A stretch of 64,000 nt of DNA from Sediminibacterium sp. KACHI17 (GCF_040362915.1 NZ_AP029612.1:1860001-1924000); one strand, 5' to 3'. Counted from the stretch's first letter, positions 8,535 through 17,678 are shown. Made by a program: numbers and translations. Notes: generated by a model from the sequence alone, not told the origin.

Positions 8535-11500
8535 TTATGCGTGTTCTGCTTCTTTTTTAGTTTCATGCTTTGCTTCACCATGCGCCGATTCTGTGTTACG
8601 CACTTTTGCGAGATAAGTAACACCCGGTAATACGTGCAGCTGCTCTAATACGTAGAACTGACGATTCGGATTCTCGGTTCTCACCATGGTGATAGCACTA
8701 TGTTTATCATTTGCATTACCAAAAGTGATCGCGTTTGTAGGACATGCCTGCTGACATGCAACTTTGATATCGCTGTCTACCAATGGTCTGCTTTCTTTCT
8801 TCGCTTTCAACTTGCTCTCTTGTAAACGCTGTACGCAGAATGAACATTTTTCGATCACACCACGTGAACGTACAGTTACATCCGGATTCAGTACCATGCG
8901 GGTCAGATCATCATTCATGTTCAACACCACATCATTCACAATACCTTCCTGATTGTTACCAAAGCTGTCAGAGCCAGTATAATCAGACCAGTTAAAACGA
9001 CGTACTTTATACGGACAGTTGTTCGCACAATATCTTGTACCGATACAACGGTTATAAGTCATTTGGTTAAGACCTTCTGAGCTGTGGTTGGTAGCAGCTA
9101 CCGGACAAACGTTCTCACAAGGAGCGTTATCACAGTGCTGACACATCAGCGGCTGGAATACTACGTTTGGATTATCCATATCACCGCTGTAATAACGGTC
9201 GATACGTAACCAATGCATTTCATGTCCGCGTAATACTTCAGGCTTACCTACTACAGAAACGTTGTTCTCAGCATTACAAGCCACCACACAAGCACCACAA
9301 CCGGTACAAGTGTTCAGGTCTACGCTCATACCCCATTTGATACCCGGTCTGTCATAAACAGGATAAATGGTACCCTGACTTTCGAACTTCTCCAATCCAC
9401 CCCAAGGCTTCAATTCATGATCACGCTCTTCGCGGATCTCTGTTGGATGTTTCTTATAGTCAGCAAGTGTCAATTCTTTCATTACCTCGGTACGATTACC
9501 TTGAGTGGTATCATAACGATTGTGTGTTTGTGTCAATGCAACCGGATATTTTTCACCAGTTACAGTGATTTCAACACTGCTATTGCTAAAGCTTACTACA
9601 CCATTGCTGATGCTTGCCAGCGGGAATGCATTTTGTCCAACACCTGCAGCTGCCTTACCAATATTATTGCTACGGCCATATCCTACAGCGATACCGATGG
9701 TATCAGGATGTGTACCTGGGATGATCAATACAGGCAGTGAAATTTCTTTACCATTGGCAACTACTTTCACCACTTTCTTTGGAGGATTCACTTCATAAGC
9801 ATCCGCTTGTCCGCCATTGTTCAAATCGATATCCAAAATGGTTCTCGCCAATGCAGGAGAAACAATTACGTAGTTATCCCAAGTAGCACGTGTTACCGGA
9901 TCCGGCAACTCTTGTAACCATGGGTTAGAAGCACCTTGTCCGGCACCGATACCTACTTTTTCATACAACACCAATTCATACTTACCACCTTTCTTACCTG
10001 ATGTAGCAGCAGCTACTGCAGCTCCTACAGATGCTCCGTTGAAAGAGCCCGGCTTGGTTGCTGACTCACCTAAGCTGATCACACCATCTTGCAATGCTTT
10101 ATCCCAACCGGTTTGTCCGCCCAGTTTAGCACTCCAGAAGTTTTTCAGATACGCGAGATAATCAACTGTATTTCCACTCCACTTCAGCAGGCTATCTTGC
10201 CACTGACGTGTTTTGAATAAAGGATAGATCGTAGGTTGAATGAAAGAGAAGTGACCGGTTTTTGCTTCAGCATCTCCCCAGCTTTCCAGGTAGTGATGAT
10301 CAGGTACTACGAACTTGCACAGTTCAGCAGTTTCATCCATTTTAGAAGCAAAAGAAACAGTTGTTCTTACTTTTTTCAGTCCGGCTTTGAATTTCTCAGC
10401 ATCGAACCAAGTATAAGCAGGGTTTGCACCATAGATCAATAAAGTGTTCACAATACCTGCATTCATGTCTTCTACCAATCTCACAAAATCAGCATCAACA
10501 CCAGCACGCTGGTGATTCATAACACCCCAGTTGATGGTAGTTCCACCAGCACCGATGGTGTTGTTGATCGCATTAACAATGATCTGAACATTCACGTCAT
10601 TGCTTCCTGCTACCACTAATGCAGCACCTTTATTTTCATTCAGTGCTTTTGCAGCTTTTTCAATACCCGCTTTCAGTTTTGCATCACTGATTCCGGTTAC
10701 ACCCTGACCATTTACTGCGCTTAATAAAGCAGCAGCGATAGCACCTGTTTCAGATGGACGGTGTAAGTATTTTTCATCGGCATTAGAACCGGTCAGAGAA
10801 GCAACAGATTCAAAATGAATATGCTTGCTCATGCTTGGGTTCTTCTCGTCGATCTTTTTACCGGTAGCATATTGTTTAGAGAATTCAACCGGACTTAACC
10901 AGGTACCGAGGAAATCAGCGCCTAGGCTCACGATCGCTTTTGCATTCTCAAAATGATAAGAAGGAATACCGCGAACACCATAAGTAGCTTCATTCGCCAG
11001 TAACATTGCACTGTAAGAAACAGCATCATAGGTTACGTGTCGGCTACCTGGATTCTTGGCAAGGAATTCAGCAATAATAGCTTTGGTAGAAGGAGATGTG
11101 ATAGTGCTGGTTAAGATCACCACATTACCACCCACCGCACCGGCTAGTGCTTTATCGATTGCTTCGAATGTCACCTCCTTGCCATCGATGGTAGGGAAAC
11201 GTAAACGAGCAGTATCATAAAGGTCTAACACCGAAGCCTGAACACGGGCAGATGTACCACCTTTTGTGATCGGGCTCAGGTCATTACCTTCAATTTTAAT
11301 AGGACGACCATCACGCACTTTCGCCAAAACGCTTACCACATCACCGTCTTGTACGTAAGTGGTAGCATAGTAATTGGAGATACCAGGAACGATATCTTCA
11401 GGCTTATTAGCAAAAGGAATGGCTTTCTTTACGGGCATTTCACAACTAGCAGCTACGGCAGCAGCAGCAGTACTAAAACCCAGGTACTTCAGAAAGTCTC

Positions 11501-11642
11501 TGCGCGGAGCAGCTGTTTCCAGGAAACTCTTGCTTTCATCACCTACAAAAGGCAATTCTTCCTTGAATTCGTCTTTCACTTCTTTATTGTAAGCCTCAGA
11601 CTGATTCAGCTCTCCAAAACTTTGCCAGTACTTTTTTTCCAT
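8535..11642 (-). CDS. actB: Alternative complex III iron-sulfur/molybdopterin-fold subunit ActB
   Basis: This 1035-residue subunit joins an N-terminal molybdopterin-oxidoreductase-like fold (about residues 70-740) to a C-terminal ferredoxin-like domain with several Fe-S motifs (about 770-990): CTGCGACVVAC, CQHCDNAPCENVCP, CIGTRYCANNCP, CSFCVQR and CQQACP. ActB of known ACIII lacks the molybdenum cofactor and carries three 4Fe-4S and one 3Fe-4S cluster. A twin-arginine motif RRDFLKYLGF (Arg47-Arg48) and AASC (Cys67) suggest Tat export followed by lipidation, with an unusually long n-region. It lies between actA and actC in the operon. Confidence 0.95.
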   Translation of the reverse strand: MEKKYWQSFGELNQSEAYNKEVKDEFKEELPFVGDESKSFLETAAPRRDFLKYLGFSTAAAAVAASCEMPVKKAIPFANKPEDIVPGISNYYATTYVQDGDVVSVLAKVRDGRPIKIEGNDLSPITKGGTSARVQASVLDLYDTARLRFPTIDGKEVTFEAIDKALAGAVGGNVVILTSTITSPSTKAIIAEFLAKNPGSRHVTYDAVSYSAMLLANEATYGVRGIPSYHFENAKAIVSLGADFLGTWLSPVEFSKQYATGKKIDEKNPSMSKHIHFESVASLTGSNADEKYLHRPSETGAIAAALLSAVNGQGVTGISDAKLKAGIEKAAKALNENKGAALVVAGSNDVNVQIIVNAINNTIGAGGTTINWGVMNHQRAGVDADFVRLVEDMNAGIVNTLLIYGANPAYTWFDAEKFKAGLKKVRTTVSFASKMDETAELCKFVVPDHHYLESWGDAEAKTGHFSFIQPTIYPLFKTRQWQDSLLKWSGNTVDYLAYLKNFWSAKLGGQTGWDKALQDGVISLGESATKPGSFNGASVGAAVAAATSGKKGGKYELVLYEKVGIGAGQGASNPWLQELPDPVTRATWDNYVIVSPALARTILDIDLNNGGQADAYEVNPPKKVVKVVANGKEISLPVLIIPGTHPDTIGIAVGYGRSNNIGKAAAGVGQNAFPLASISNGVVSFSNSSVEITVTGEKYPVALTQTHNRYDTTQGNRTEVMKELTLADYKKHPTEIREERDHELKPWGGLEKFESQGTIYPVYDRPGIKWGMSVDLNTCTGCGACVVACNAENNVSVVGKPEVLRGHEMHWLRIDRYYSGDMDNPNVVFQPLMCQHCDNAPCENVCPVAATNHSSEGLNQMTYNRCIGTRYCANNCPYKVRRFNWSDYTGSDSFGNNQEGIVNDVVLNMNDDLTRMVLNPDVTVRSRGVIEKCSFCVQRLQESKLKAKKESRPLVDSDIKVACQQACPTNAITFGNANDKHSAITMVRTENPNRQFYVLEQLHVLPGVTYLAKVRNTESAHGEAKHETKKEAEHA

Positions 11643-11779
11643 TGTATTAGTTTGAAAATTTGTCCCGATCAGATCGGGATGAAAATTGGGTGATCGTTAT
11701 CCGCTCATCCCAACCTTCTTTCGGTACAATATCTAAATCTTAATTCTAATTGAGTTCTATTCTGCCTTACACAGAACGA

Positions 11780-13048
11780 TTAATAGTGACATTTCTGACA
11801 TTCAGTACCACCGATCGCTTCCACAGTAACACCTTTGGTGCTATCCATTTTTCCACTCTTCAGATCCTGATGGTATTTCTCGTAAATGCTATAGAAACCA
11901 TTGTCTTTGAACTGAACCTGTGTTTCGCGGTGACAGTTGATACACCAGCCCATGCTCAGATCGCTGAACTGCTTTACTTCACCCATTTTCTGGATCTCAC
12001 CATGACAGGTCTGACATTCTACCTTACCTGCTTTTACGTGCTGAGAGTGGTTGAAGTATACGTGATCAGGCAGGTTGTGGATACGAACCCATTCAATTGG
12101 TTTTGCCTTAGAAGGATCCCAAGGTTTACCGGGCTCAAAACCTGCATATTTGTATAATTTTTGAATTTCTGCGGTACCATTGATCTCTTTACCATCTTCA
12201 GTGTACATCTTTTCACCATTGTACTCATTGATAGACATGTGACAGTTCATACACACGTTCACTGAAGGAATGGTTGCTTGTTTACCCTGATAAACACCTA
12301 CGTGGCAATATTGACAGTTGATCTGGTTGATACCTGCGTGTACTTTATGCGAATAATAGATCGGCTGTTCAGGCTGATAGTCTTTGCTACGACCCAATGC
12401 CATCGCACCTTTTGAGGTCAGATAACCACCCACTACGAACAGAATCACAGTGATCATAGCGATGTAGCTCTTATTTCTCCAGAAAGGAACAGGTTCAATC
12501 GGTCTGTGACCCTCACGCTCATCTGCCAATTTCTTCAGATTCGCGTTCACTTGCAATAAGATCAGGGCTACAACAGCCAGGATCAGGGTGAGGATACCAA
12601 ATAATAAGGTATTATCACTTTCAGCAGCGGCAGCAGCGTTAGGATCTCCTGCAGCAGCGCCAGCAGTAGCACCAGCCGCACCCGGAGCAGGTACTGAATT
12701 GATGTATTTCAAAATAGCACCAATTTCCTCATCGGTCAGATTCGGGAACTGGTTCATGGCTGTTTTATTCCATGTATTATACAGGTCATTGGCGTACTTG
12801 TCTCCCGTTTTCAGGAAAGCGGCACTGTTCCTGATCCAAGAATACAAATTAGCCTTATTAGGCCAACGATCTTCCACACCAGCCAGAGCCGGACCGGTAG
12901 ATGGCTTATGTACCTGGTGACAGGATGCACAGTTAGTAGTAAAGAGGGCTTTACCGTCTTGCGCCGATACTGTATTCACTGTTGAAAAACCCAAGAAAAG
13001 GAGTGCACTGAGCAGGCAGGTCTTGGTTATGCGTCTAAAAGATATCAT
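11780..13048 (-). CDS. actA: Alternative complex III multiheme cytochrome c ActA with extra N-terminal monoheme domain
   Basis: The chosen start (ATG at 13048) gives a signal peptide (MISFRRITKTCLLSALLFLG...VSA). An upstream in-frame start at 13120 would lie in the promoter and is rejected. Six CXXCH sites are seen: CASCH in a class-I cytochrome-like domain (about residues 40-120), then after a transmembrane segment near 150-165 and another near 190-210, CQYCH, CMNCH, CQTCH, CINCH and CQKCH, the last at the very C-terminus. The last five fit pentaheme ActA, which hands electrons toward cytochrome c or oxidase. The first domain is an added monoheme cytochrome joined by an Ala/Gly-rich linker. 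It is the first gene of the act-cox operon. Confidence 0.93.
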   Translation of the reverse strand: MISFRRITKTCLLSALLFLGFSTVNTVSAQDGKALFTTNCASCHQVHKPSTGPALAGVEDRWPNKANLYSWIRNSAAFLKTGDKYANDLYNTWNKTAMNQFPNLTDEEIGAILKYINSVPAPGAAGATAGAAAGDPNAAAAAESDNTLLFGILTLILAVVALILLQVNANLKKLADEREGHRPIEPVPFWRNKSYIAMITVILFVVGGYLTSKGAMALGRSKDYQPEQPIYYSHKVHAGINQINCQYCHVGVYQGKQATIPSVNVCMNCHMSINEYNGEKMYTEDGKEINGTAEIQKLYKYAGFEPGKPWDPSKAKPIEWVRIHNLPDHVYFNHSQHVKAGKVECQTCHGEIQKMGEVKQFSDLSMGWCINCHRETQVQFKDNGFYSIYEKYHQDLKSGKMDSTKGVTVEAIGGTECQKCHY

Positions 13049-13095
13049 ATACACAAACGTGGTTCTTGGTGTGGAAAAATATCCGTGAACGGCTG

Positions 13096-13128
13096 CAAAA
13101 ATATGACAGGATGCTGACAAAAACCAAA
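13096..13128 (-). promoter_or_regulatory. Promoter of the act-cox operon
   Basis: On the minus strand TATTTTTG (13103-13096) is an exact TAnnTTTG -7 element, with TTG of TTTGG (13127-13125) 21 bases upstream as the -33 element. Transcription would start near 13090 and give a leader of about 40 bases to the actA ATG at 13048. This placement supports the shorter actA start. Confidence 0.6.
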
Positions 13129-13227
13129 CCTTGTAGAATTTTTTTTATCCTTATCTGGCTTGTGTTTCAGCGAATTGGTATAACAACGACATGATGAATG
13201 TCATGCTTTTGGTGCGAATATTTGAAA

Positions 13228-13297
13228 TGCCACTGAAGACACAGAAGAACATTGAAAGAAGAAAAATATTCTGTGCCGTTCTGTGCACTCAGTGGCA
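13228..13297. repeat. Imperfect inverted repeat (TGCCACTGA...CACAGAA)
   Basis: Segments 13228-13246 and 13279-13297 are near-perfect reverse complements of 19 bases, with 32 bases between. The pattern resembles the dispersed CACTGAG/CACAGAA intergenic repeats met in many genomes. It separates the actA promoter from the divergent DUF6787-PurN gene. The 300 bases between actA and the ATG at 13349 hold only this repeat and the actA promoter. Confidence 0.6.
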
Positions 13298-13348
13298 AAA
13301 AAAACTAAAACTGAAAGTTTCCTCCTCTTTTTATCGCATTTTTGGCGC

Positions 13349-14293
13349 ATGTTTCGTCGCCTGAAAGAAAAATGGAAGCTTACATGGACAGGTTTCATCC
13401 TCGTTTTCACCACATTTGCCCTCGGCGGAAGCCTTTGTGGTTATGCAGGAAAGAAGTTAATGGTCTTCACTTCTCTTGAAAAAGGCCCATTATACTATAT
13501 CGTTTACATTATTATGGTCACCATCATTTGGCCTATTTGTGTATTGACGGTAAGTATTCCTATGGGACAATTCCCTTTTTTCAAAAAATATCTGGCGAAA
13601 ATGTGGAAGAGGATCTCAGGGGGGGGCAAAAGTGAAAAGGGTGAAGTGAAAGGTGAAACGGAAGTCCATGGACCATGGACCATGGACCATGGACAAAATC
13701 CAAATCAGACATCAGACATCAAGCGTATAGCCATCTTCGCCTCTGGCGCAGGGAGTAATGCGGCTAAGATCATTGAGCATTTGAAAGATCATCCCAACAT
13801 TCAGGTCGCACTCATTGTATGCAATAAACCGGGTGCAGGGGTGATCCAAATAGCGGCATCACATCAGATCCCCGTATTGATGATCGAAAAAGAAAAATTC
13901 TTTCGCGGCAACGCCTACGTAGATGAGATCCAACACAAAGAAGGTATTGACTTTATCGTATTGGCTGGATTTTTATGGAAAGTACCTACAGCACTCATTC
14001 ATGCATATCCCAATAAGATCATTAATATACATCCCGCACTATTACCCAAATATGGTGGCAAAGGCATGTATGGAATGTATGTGCATCAGGCTGTGATCGA
14101 AGCAGGTGAAAAAGAAAGTGGCATCACTATACATTATGTGAACGAACATTTTGATGAAGGTGAAACCATCTTTCAAGCTAAATGTGAAGTGACACAAGAA
14201 GACACCCCTGAAACACTGGCACAAAAGATCCATCAACTGGAACATAACCACTTTCCAAGAATTGTGGAAAGCACTGTACTTGCGAAGATCTAA
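13349..14293 (+). CDS. purN: DUF6787-like membrane domain fused in frame to phosphoribosylglycinamide formyltransferase (PurN)
   Basis: From the ATG at 13349 the frame encodes 314 residues. Residues 1-90 (start MFRRLKEKWKLTWTGF, two hydrophobic segments, GQFPFFKKYL) resemble the small DUF6787 membrane proteins of Bacteroidota. Residues about 125-314 are PurN, which formylates GAR with 10-formyl-THF in purine synthesis: IAIFASGAGSN substrate loop, catalytic INIHPALLP (Asn, His) and the Asp of EHFDEGETIFQ. The linker is translated heptamer repeat, four CCATGGA words in a row. An internal ATG at 13682, in the PurN frame and supplied by that repeat, could start PurN alone. Whether one fused or two separate proteins are made is unknown. 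Confidence 0.8.
   Translation: MFRRLKEKWKLTWTGFILVFTTFALGGSLCGYAGKKLMVFTSLEKGPLYYIVYIIMVTIIWPICVLTVSIPMGQFPFFKKYLAKMWKRISGGGKSEKGEVKGETEVHGPWTMDHGQNPNQTSDIKRIAIFASGAGSNAAKIIEHLKDHPNIQVALIVCNKPGAGVIQIAASHQIPVLMIEKEKFFRGNAYVDEIQHKEGIDFIVLAGFLWKVPTALIHAYPNKIINIHPALLPKYGGKGMYGMYVHQAVIEAGEKESGITIHYVNEHFDEGETIFQAKCEVTQEDTPETLAQKIHQLEHNHFPRIVESTVLAKI
13630..13730. repeat. Heptamer-word element 4, inside a coding region
   Basis: Words run AGTGAAA, AGGGTGA, AGTGAAA, GGTGAAA, then four exact CCATGGA copies (13666-13693), then CAAAATC, CAAATCA, GACATCA, GACATCA. The element is translated as the linker between DUF6787 and PurN. ATG occurs at 13668, 13675, 13682 and 13689; the 7-base period places them in all three frames, and only 13682 is in the PurN frame. 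Confidence 0.9.
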
Positions 14294-14458
14294 TAACGAT
14301 TGCATCTCCCTCTTCCATAAAATAATTCCTCGAATACTTGCAGGTATCAACTATTCCTTCTACTTTGTTCTATTAGCATAAGGTCTGTGTAGCAAGTCTA
14401 ATATCATTTAAACATTCGCTTGATAACAAGCAGATGTTCACTATAACCCAACAACAGC

Positions 14459-15505
14459 ATGAAACACACGCCTATGCGTAATGCCCTTCTATTGGCATGC
14501 GGTATCGTTCTTCTCTTTTTAATCTTCTGGGAAACTTATTTACGATCAACCGGTATCGGTATCTCCTATGACGACGGCCCCGAACTATGGACCCATAAAC
14601 GTTCGCTGGTAACAAAAGAACAGGATAAGGCTACTGTATTTATCGGATCTTCCAGGAATAAATATGATCTGGACATCGAAACATGGAGATCATTGACCGG
14701 TGAAGATGCCATTCAGCTCGCTTTTGAAGGCACTTCTCCAATGCCGGTTTTGAACGACCTGGCCAATGATGATCAGTTCAAAGGAAAATTAATGATCGAT
14801 GTCACTGAGATGCTCATCTTCTCTCCTAATCCGGATGACTCGAGATTGGCTACCAAAGCCCTTGATTACTATAAAAATATTACACCGGCACAATGGTTTA
14901 GTTTTCGAGTAAATAAAATTTTAGAATCACAGTTTGTTTTTTTGGAACGTGATTATTTTTCTACCAAAGCACTCTTAAAACGAATCAATATTCCATCTCG
15001 TACGGGAATGGAAAAAGAACCACTGTTCCCGATTGATTTTGGAAGGATCACTTTTGATCGTCAAGATAAAATGTCTGCGAAGTTCTTGAAGGAGGTCTCC
15101 ATTCAGGATAGTGTAAAACACATCTGGTCGTATTACAGCAGAATGGGAGCGAAACAACCACCTCCTACAAAAAAATCAATCGACTCTCTATTTCAAGTGA
15201 TTCAAAAAGATGTACAAAAAATAACTGCCAGAGGCGGTAAAGTGATCTTTGTAAGAACCCCTTCAAGTGGTGTATTCCTGCAAATAGAACAACAAATTTT
15301 CCCAAGAGAACATTTCTGGAACAGAATACTCACCATGACAGGAGCCCCGGGTATTCATTTTATGGATTATCCAGAACAACAATTGATTTGTCCGGAAGAC
15401 TCCCATCTCTCTCCCACTGATGCCATCACTTACACAAAAAGTTTGGTCAGGATACTCGAAACAGAGAAAGGATGGAGTTTCCCCAACAAAACAAAAAGTA
15501 ATTAA
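14459..15505 (+). CDS. Membrane-anchored SGNH-hydrolase-like protein paired with an MBOAT acyltransferase
   Basis: This 348-residue protein has an N-terminal membrane anchor (about residues 8-25) and an extracytoplasmic domain. FIGSSR (Ser64-Ser65) resembles the nucleophile block of SGNH/AlgX-like proteins, and EDSHLSP near residue 320 resembles the Asp-x-His block. It is followed after 24 bases by an AlgI/DltB-like MBOAT gene. In known systems (alginate, wall teichoic acid or peptidoglycan O-acylation) the MBOAT protein moves an acyl group across the membrane and an SGNH partner places it on a polymer. The polymer here is unknown. The SGNH assignment rests on two short motifs and context. 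Confidence 0.6.
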   Translation: MKHTPMRNALLLACGIVLLFLIFWETYLRSTGIGISYDDGPELWTHKRSLVTKEQDKATVFIGSSRNKYDLDIETWRSLTGEDAIQLAFEGTSPMPVLNDLANDDQFKGKLMIDVTEMLIFSPNPDDSRLATKALDYYKNITPAQWFSFRVNKILESQFVFLERDYFSTKALLKRINIPSRTGMEKEPLFPIDFGRITFDRQDKMSAKFLKEVSIQDSVKHIWSYYSRMGAKQPPPTKKSIDSLFQVIQKDVQKITARGGKVIFVRTPSSGVFLQIEQQIFPREHFWNRILTMTGAPGIHFMDYPEQQLICPEDSHLSPTDAITYTKSLVRILETEKGWSFPNKTKSN

Positions 15506-15529
15506 TCACCCTCACCCAACTACTACTTT

Positions 15530-16984
15530 ATGGTTTTCAATTCATATACATTCATCGTTTTCTTTCTTGTGATGATGGGACTCTACAATCTTCCCATATC
15601 ATGGAAATCGAGAAAGATCATTTTACTGTTAGGCAGTTATCTTTTTTATGCAGCATGGAATCCACCTTTTATATTATTGCTCTGGCTATCTACTGTTGTT
15701 GATTTTTTTGTAGGCCGTGCTTTGTACACACAAGAGAATAAAGCCAAGAAGAAATTATTACTTGTGGTCAGCCTGATCGGAAATCTCGGTATGCTATGCT
15801 TCTTCAAATATGGTGGTTTCTTATTGGACAACTTTGTACTGCTTGTGAATGCATTAGGCATGGATTATCATCCCGCTAAACCCAATATCATTCTTCCCGC
15901 AGGTATTTCTTTTTATACGTTTACAACGCTTTGCTACACCATCGACATGTATAAAAAAGAAAGCAAGCCGGTAAAATCACTACTCGATTTTTCCCTGTTT
16001 GTTACTTTCTTTCCGCATCTTGTTGCAGGTCCGATCGTTCGTCCACCACAACTCGCACCACAATTTGAATCACCAAAAAAAGCAACTGCTCAGCAGATCT
16101 ATGAAGGTTTATTTCTTTTATCACTAGGATTATTCATGAAAGTGGTACTTGCAGATGGTATGCTTGCTTCACCGGCTGACACTGTATTTGGCGCACAGAA
16201 ATCGTTACATACACTCGATGCATGGCTCGGTGTACTTGCATTCTCAGGTCAGATCTTTTTTGATTTTGCAGGGTATTCTACCTGCGCCATCGGCGTTGCA
16301 GCCTGTATGGGCTTTACATTACCGGAAAATTTCAAATACCCTTATGCTGCAACCGGCTTCTCCGATTTCTGGCGAAGATGGCATATTACATTATCAGCCT
16401 GGCTTCGCGACTATTTATATATTCCATTGGGCGGTAATAGAAAAGGCATCTTTCGCACTTATATAAATTTAATGATCACCATGTTACTGGGTGGATTGTG
16501 GCATGGCGCTAACTGGACCTTTGTAGTATGGGGAGCATTGCATGGTCTTTACTTGTGTATTGAGAAATTGATTCAGGATAGATCTCAAAAAAATGCTGTC
16601 CCGGAAGATGCTGCCATTGCATTATCAGGATGGAAAAAAAATATACCATCAGGATTCTTCAAAGCATTGTTTGTTTTCTTCCTGGTAAATGTGACATGGG
16701 TCTTTTTCCGCGCACCTGATTTTACATCCGCATGGCGCTTATTGATATCTATGTTTTCCAGTGTGGCAGACAGCATTGTTGTTTTGAATTCACTGGATGT
16801 AGTAACAGTAAGCATCGTTATAATAATAATGGTACTGTTTCATTGGCGCATGCGCAACACCAGTGTACTGCAAGCAGCGGCTAAAATGCCTGTTTGGCTG
16901 CTCGGTATTGTATGGTCGGCCATGCTTATCTTATTGATACTAAGCCAGGAAAGTAGTGGATCATTTATTTACTTCCAGTTCTAA
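15530..16984 (+). CDS. MBOAT family membrane O-acyltransferase (AlgI/DltB-like)
   Basis: This 484-residue polytopic protein shows the MBOAT signature: FFPHLVAGPIVRPP, FFDFAGYSTCAIGVA, then YPYAATGFSDFWRRWHITLS with WLRDYLYIPLGGN, and the catalytic-histidine segment GGLWHGANWTFVVWG (His325). Family members move acyl groups, usually acetyl, from a cytoplasmic donor to an extracytoplasmic polymer. The upstream SGNH-like gene lies 24 bases away on the same strand, so the two probably form one operon for modifying an envelope polysaccharide. No glycosyltransferase genes lie nearby, so the substrate cannot be inferred. A 15-bp hairpin follows the stop codon. Confidence 0.92.
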   Translation: MVFNSYTFIVFFLVMMGLYNLPISWKSRKIILLLGSYLFYAAWNPPFILLLWLSTVVDFFVGRALYTQENKAKKKLLLVVSLIGNLGMLCFFKYGGFLLDNFVLLVNALGMDYHPAKPNIILPAGISFYTFTTLCYTIDMYKKESKPVKSLLDFSLFVTFFPHLVAGPIVRPPQLAPQFESPKKATAQQIYEGLFLLSLGLFMKVVLADGMLASPADTVFGAQKSLHTLDAWLGVLAFSGQIFFDFAGYSTCAIGVAACMGFTLPENFKYPYAATGFSDFWRRWHITLSAWLRDYLYIPLGGNRKGIFRTYINLMITMLLGGLWHGANWTFVVWGALHGLYLCIEKLIQDRSQKNAVPEDAAIALSGWKKNIPSGFFKALFVFFLVNVTWVFFRAPDFTSAWRLLISMFSSVADSIVVLNSLDVVTVSIVIIIMVLFHWRMRNTSVLQAAAKMPVWLLGIVWSAMLILLILSQESSGSFIYFQF

Positions 16985-16991
16985 TCAAAGA

Positions 16992-17038
16992 AAGAATAAA
17001 TGAGATGACAAGTTCTATTGTTTATCTCATTTATTCTT
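16992..17038 (+). terminator. Hairpin after the MBOAT gene
   Basis: A perfect 15-base inverted repeat (AAGAATAAATGAGAT at 16992-17006; complement at 17024-17038) with a 17-base loop starts 8 bases after the MBOAT stop. It is AT-rich and lacks a strong U-tract. It could be a terminator, an mRNA end stabiliser or a short member of the heptamer-word elements. Confidence 0.55.
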
Positions 17039-17134
17039 CCGAAATTTAAACAACAACAGGTCTTACCATCGCTAGGCTTTTTCCAATCGCAAGTGTGTTT
17101 TGCAATTCATTATTCAACCACAAAACCAATCGAT

Positions 17135-17572
17135 ATGGAAACAGGAACTTCCCCTTACCAATACACCATGGCTACTCGTGGGATTCTGGGTGGATTATTT
17201 GTAGGTATTGGTACTACCGTTATCAATCTTGCATTCGACCTGATCTACCGAAAAATAACAGGTTATGAATTTGCGGAATGGGTCAACATCAATTCTATCA
17301 TTTACTTTACCATACCAACATTAATAGCCGCAGGTATTGTATATGCTGCAATGGTCGAGTATCTGAAAAAAGGAGCACTACTCTACACGCTGCTATGTAT
17401 TTGCTTGGTCACCATTGTTGCATTTATTCCACTTGGACCTAATATGCTGCCTACCGGCGAAGCAATGCCCACCAGCGCACGCGGACTCACCATGGGTATT
17501 GAGATCATCACCGGTATTTCTGGTTGTTTTGCTCTTCCCTATTTTGCCAAACATCCGGATATCTGGGGGTGA
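17135..17572 (+). CDS. Hypothetical four-helix membrane protein
   Basis: The ATG at 17135 gives 145 residues starting METGTSPYQYTMATRG; the frame is open further upstream but that part overlaps the MBOAT hairpin and lacks an ATG in a likely position. Four hydrophobic segments are visible (about residues 12-30, 50-68, 78-97 and 115-135). No catalytic motif is recognised. DUF-level similarity to other Bacteroidota inner-membrane proteins is likely but cannot be named here. Its TGA stop is the first triplet of a heptamer-word element that separates it from a convergent outer-membrane protein gene. Confidence 0.75.
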   Translation: METGTSPYQYTMATRGILGGLFVGIGTTVINLAFDLIYRKITGYEFAEWVNINSIIYFTIPTLIAAGIVYAAMVEYLKKGALLYTLLCICLVTIVAFIPLGPNMLPTGEAMPTSARGLTMGIEIITGISGCFALPYFAKHPDIWG

Positions 17573-17678
17573 GAAAATAAGAAACATAAAATAGGAAATA
17601 AGAAATGAGAAAGTAAAGTAGGTTGTATACTTTCTCATTTCTTATTTCATGTTTCTTATTTATTATTTCCTATTTCTA
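17571..17678. repeat. Heptamer-word palindromic element 5, between convergent genes
   Basis: Words AAATAGG, AAATAAG, AAATGAG, AAAGTAA are followed by TTTCTCA, TTTCTTA, TTTCATG, TTTCTTA, TTTATTA, TTTCCTA. A perfect 21-base stem (17595-17615 with 17628-17648) with a 12-base loop could serve as a bidirectional terminator. The stop codons of both convergent genes lie within the element (TGA 17570-17572; TAG on the minus strand 17676-17678). Confidence 0.88.

Noticed and set aside
13049..13120. Longer ActA start at 13120
   Set aside because: It would place the start codon upstream of the exact -7 element at 13096-13103 and hide the signal peptide.
13201..13413. Minus-strand open frame with CTERHR and SVSSVAF peptide pattern
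   Set aside because: It is a translation of the inverted repeat at 13228-13297; this peptide-like pattern arises from a dispersed DNA repeat and has no protein features.
13666..13693. Possible CRISPR-like or simple satellite array (four CCATGGA copies)
   Set aside because: The unit is 7 bases with no spacers, inside a coding frame, and matches the heptamer-word elements.
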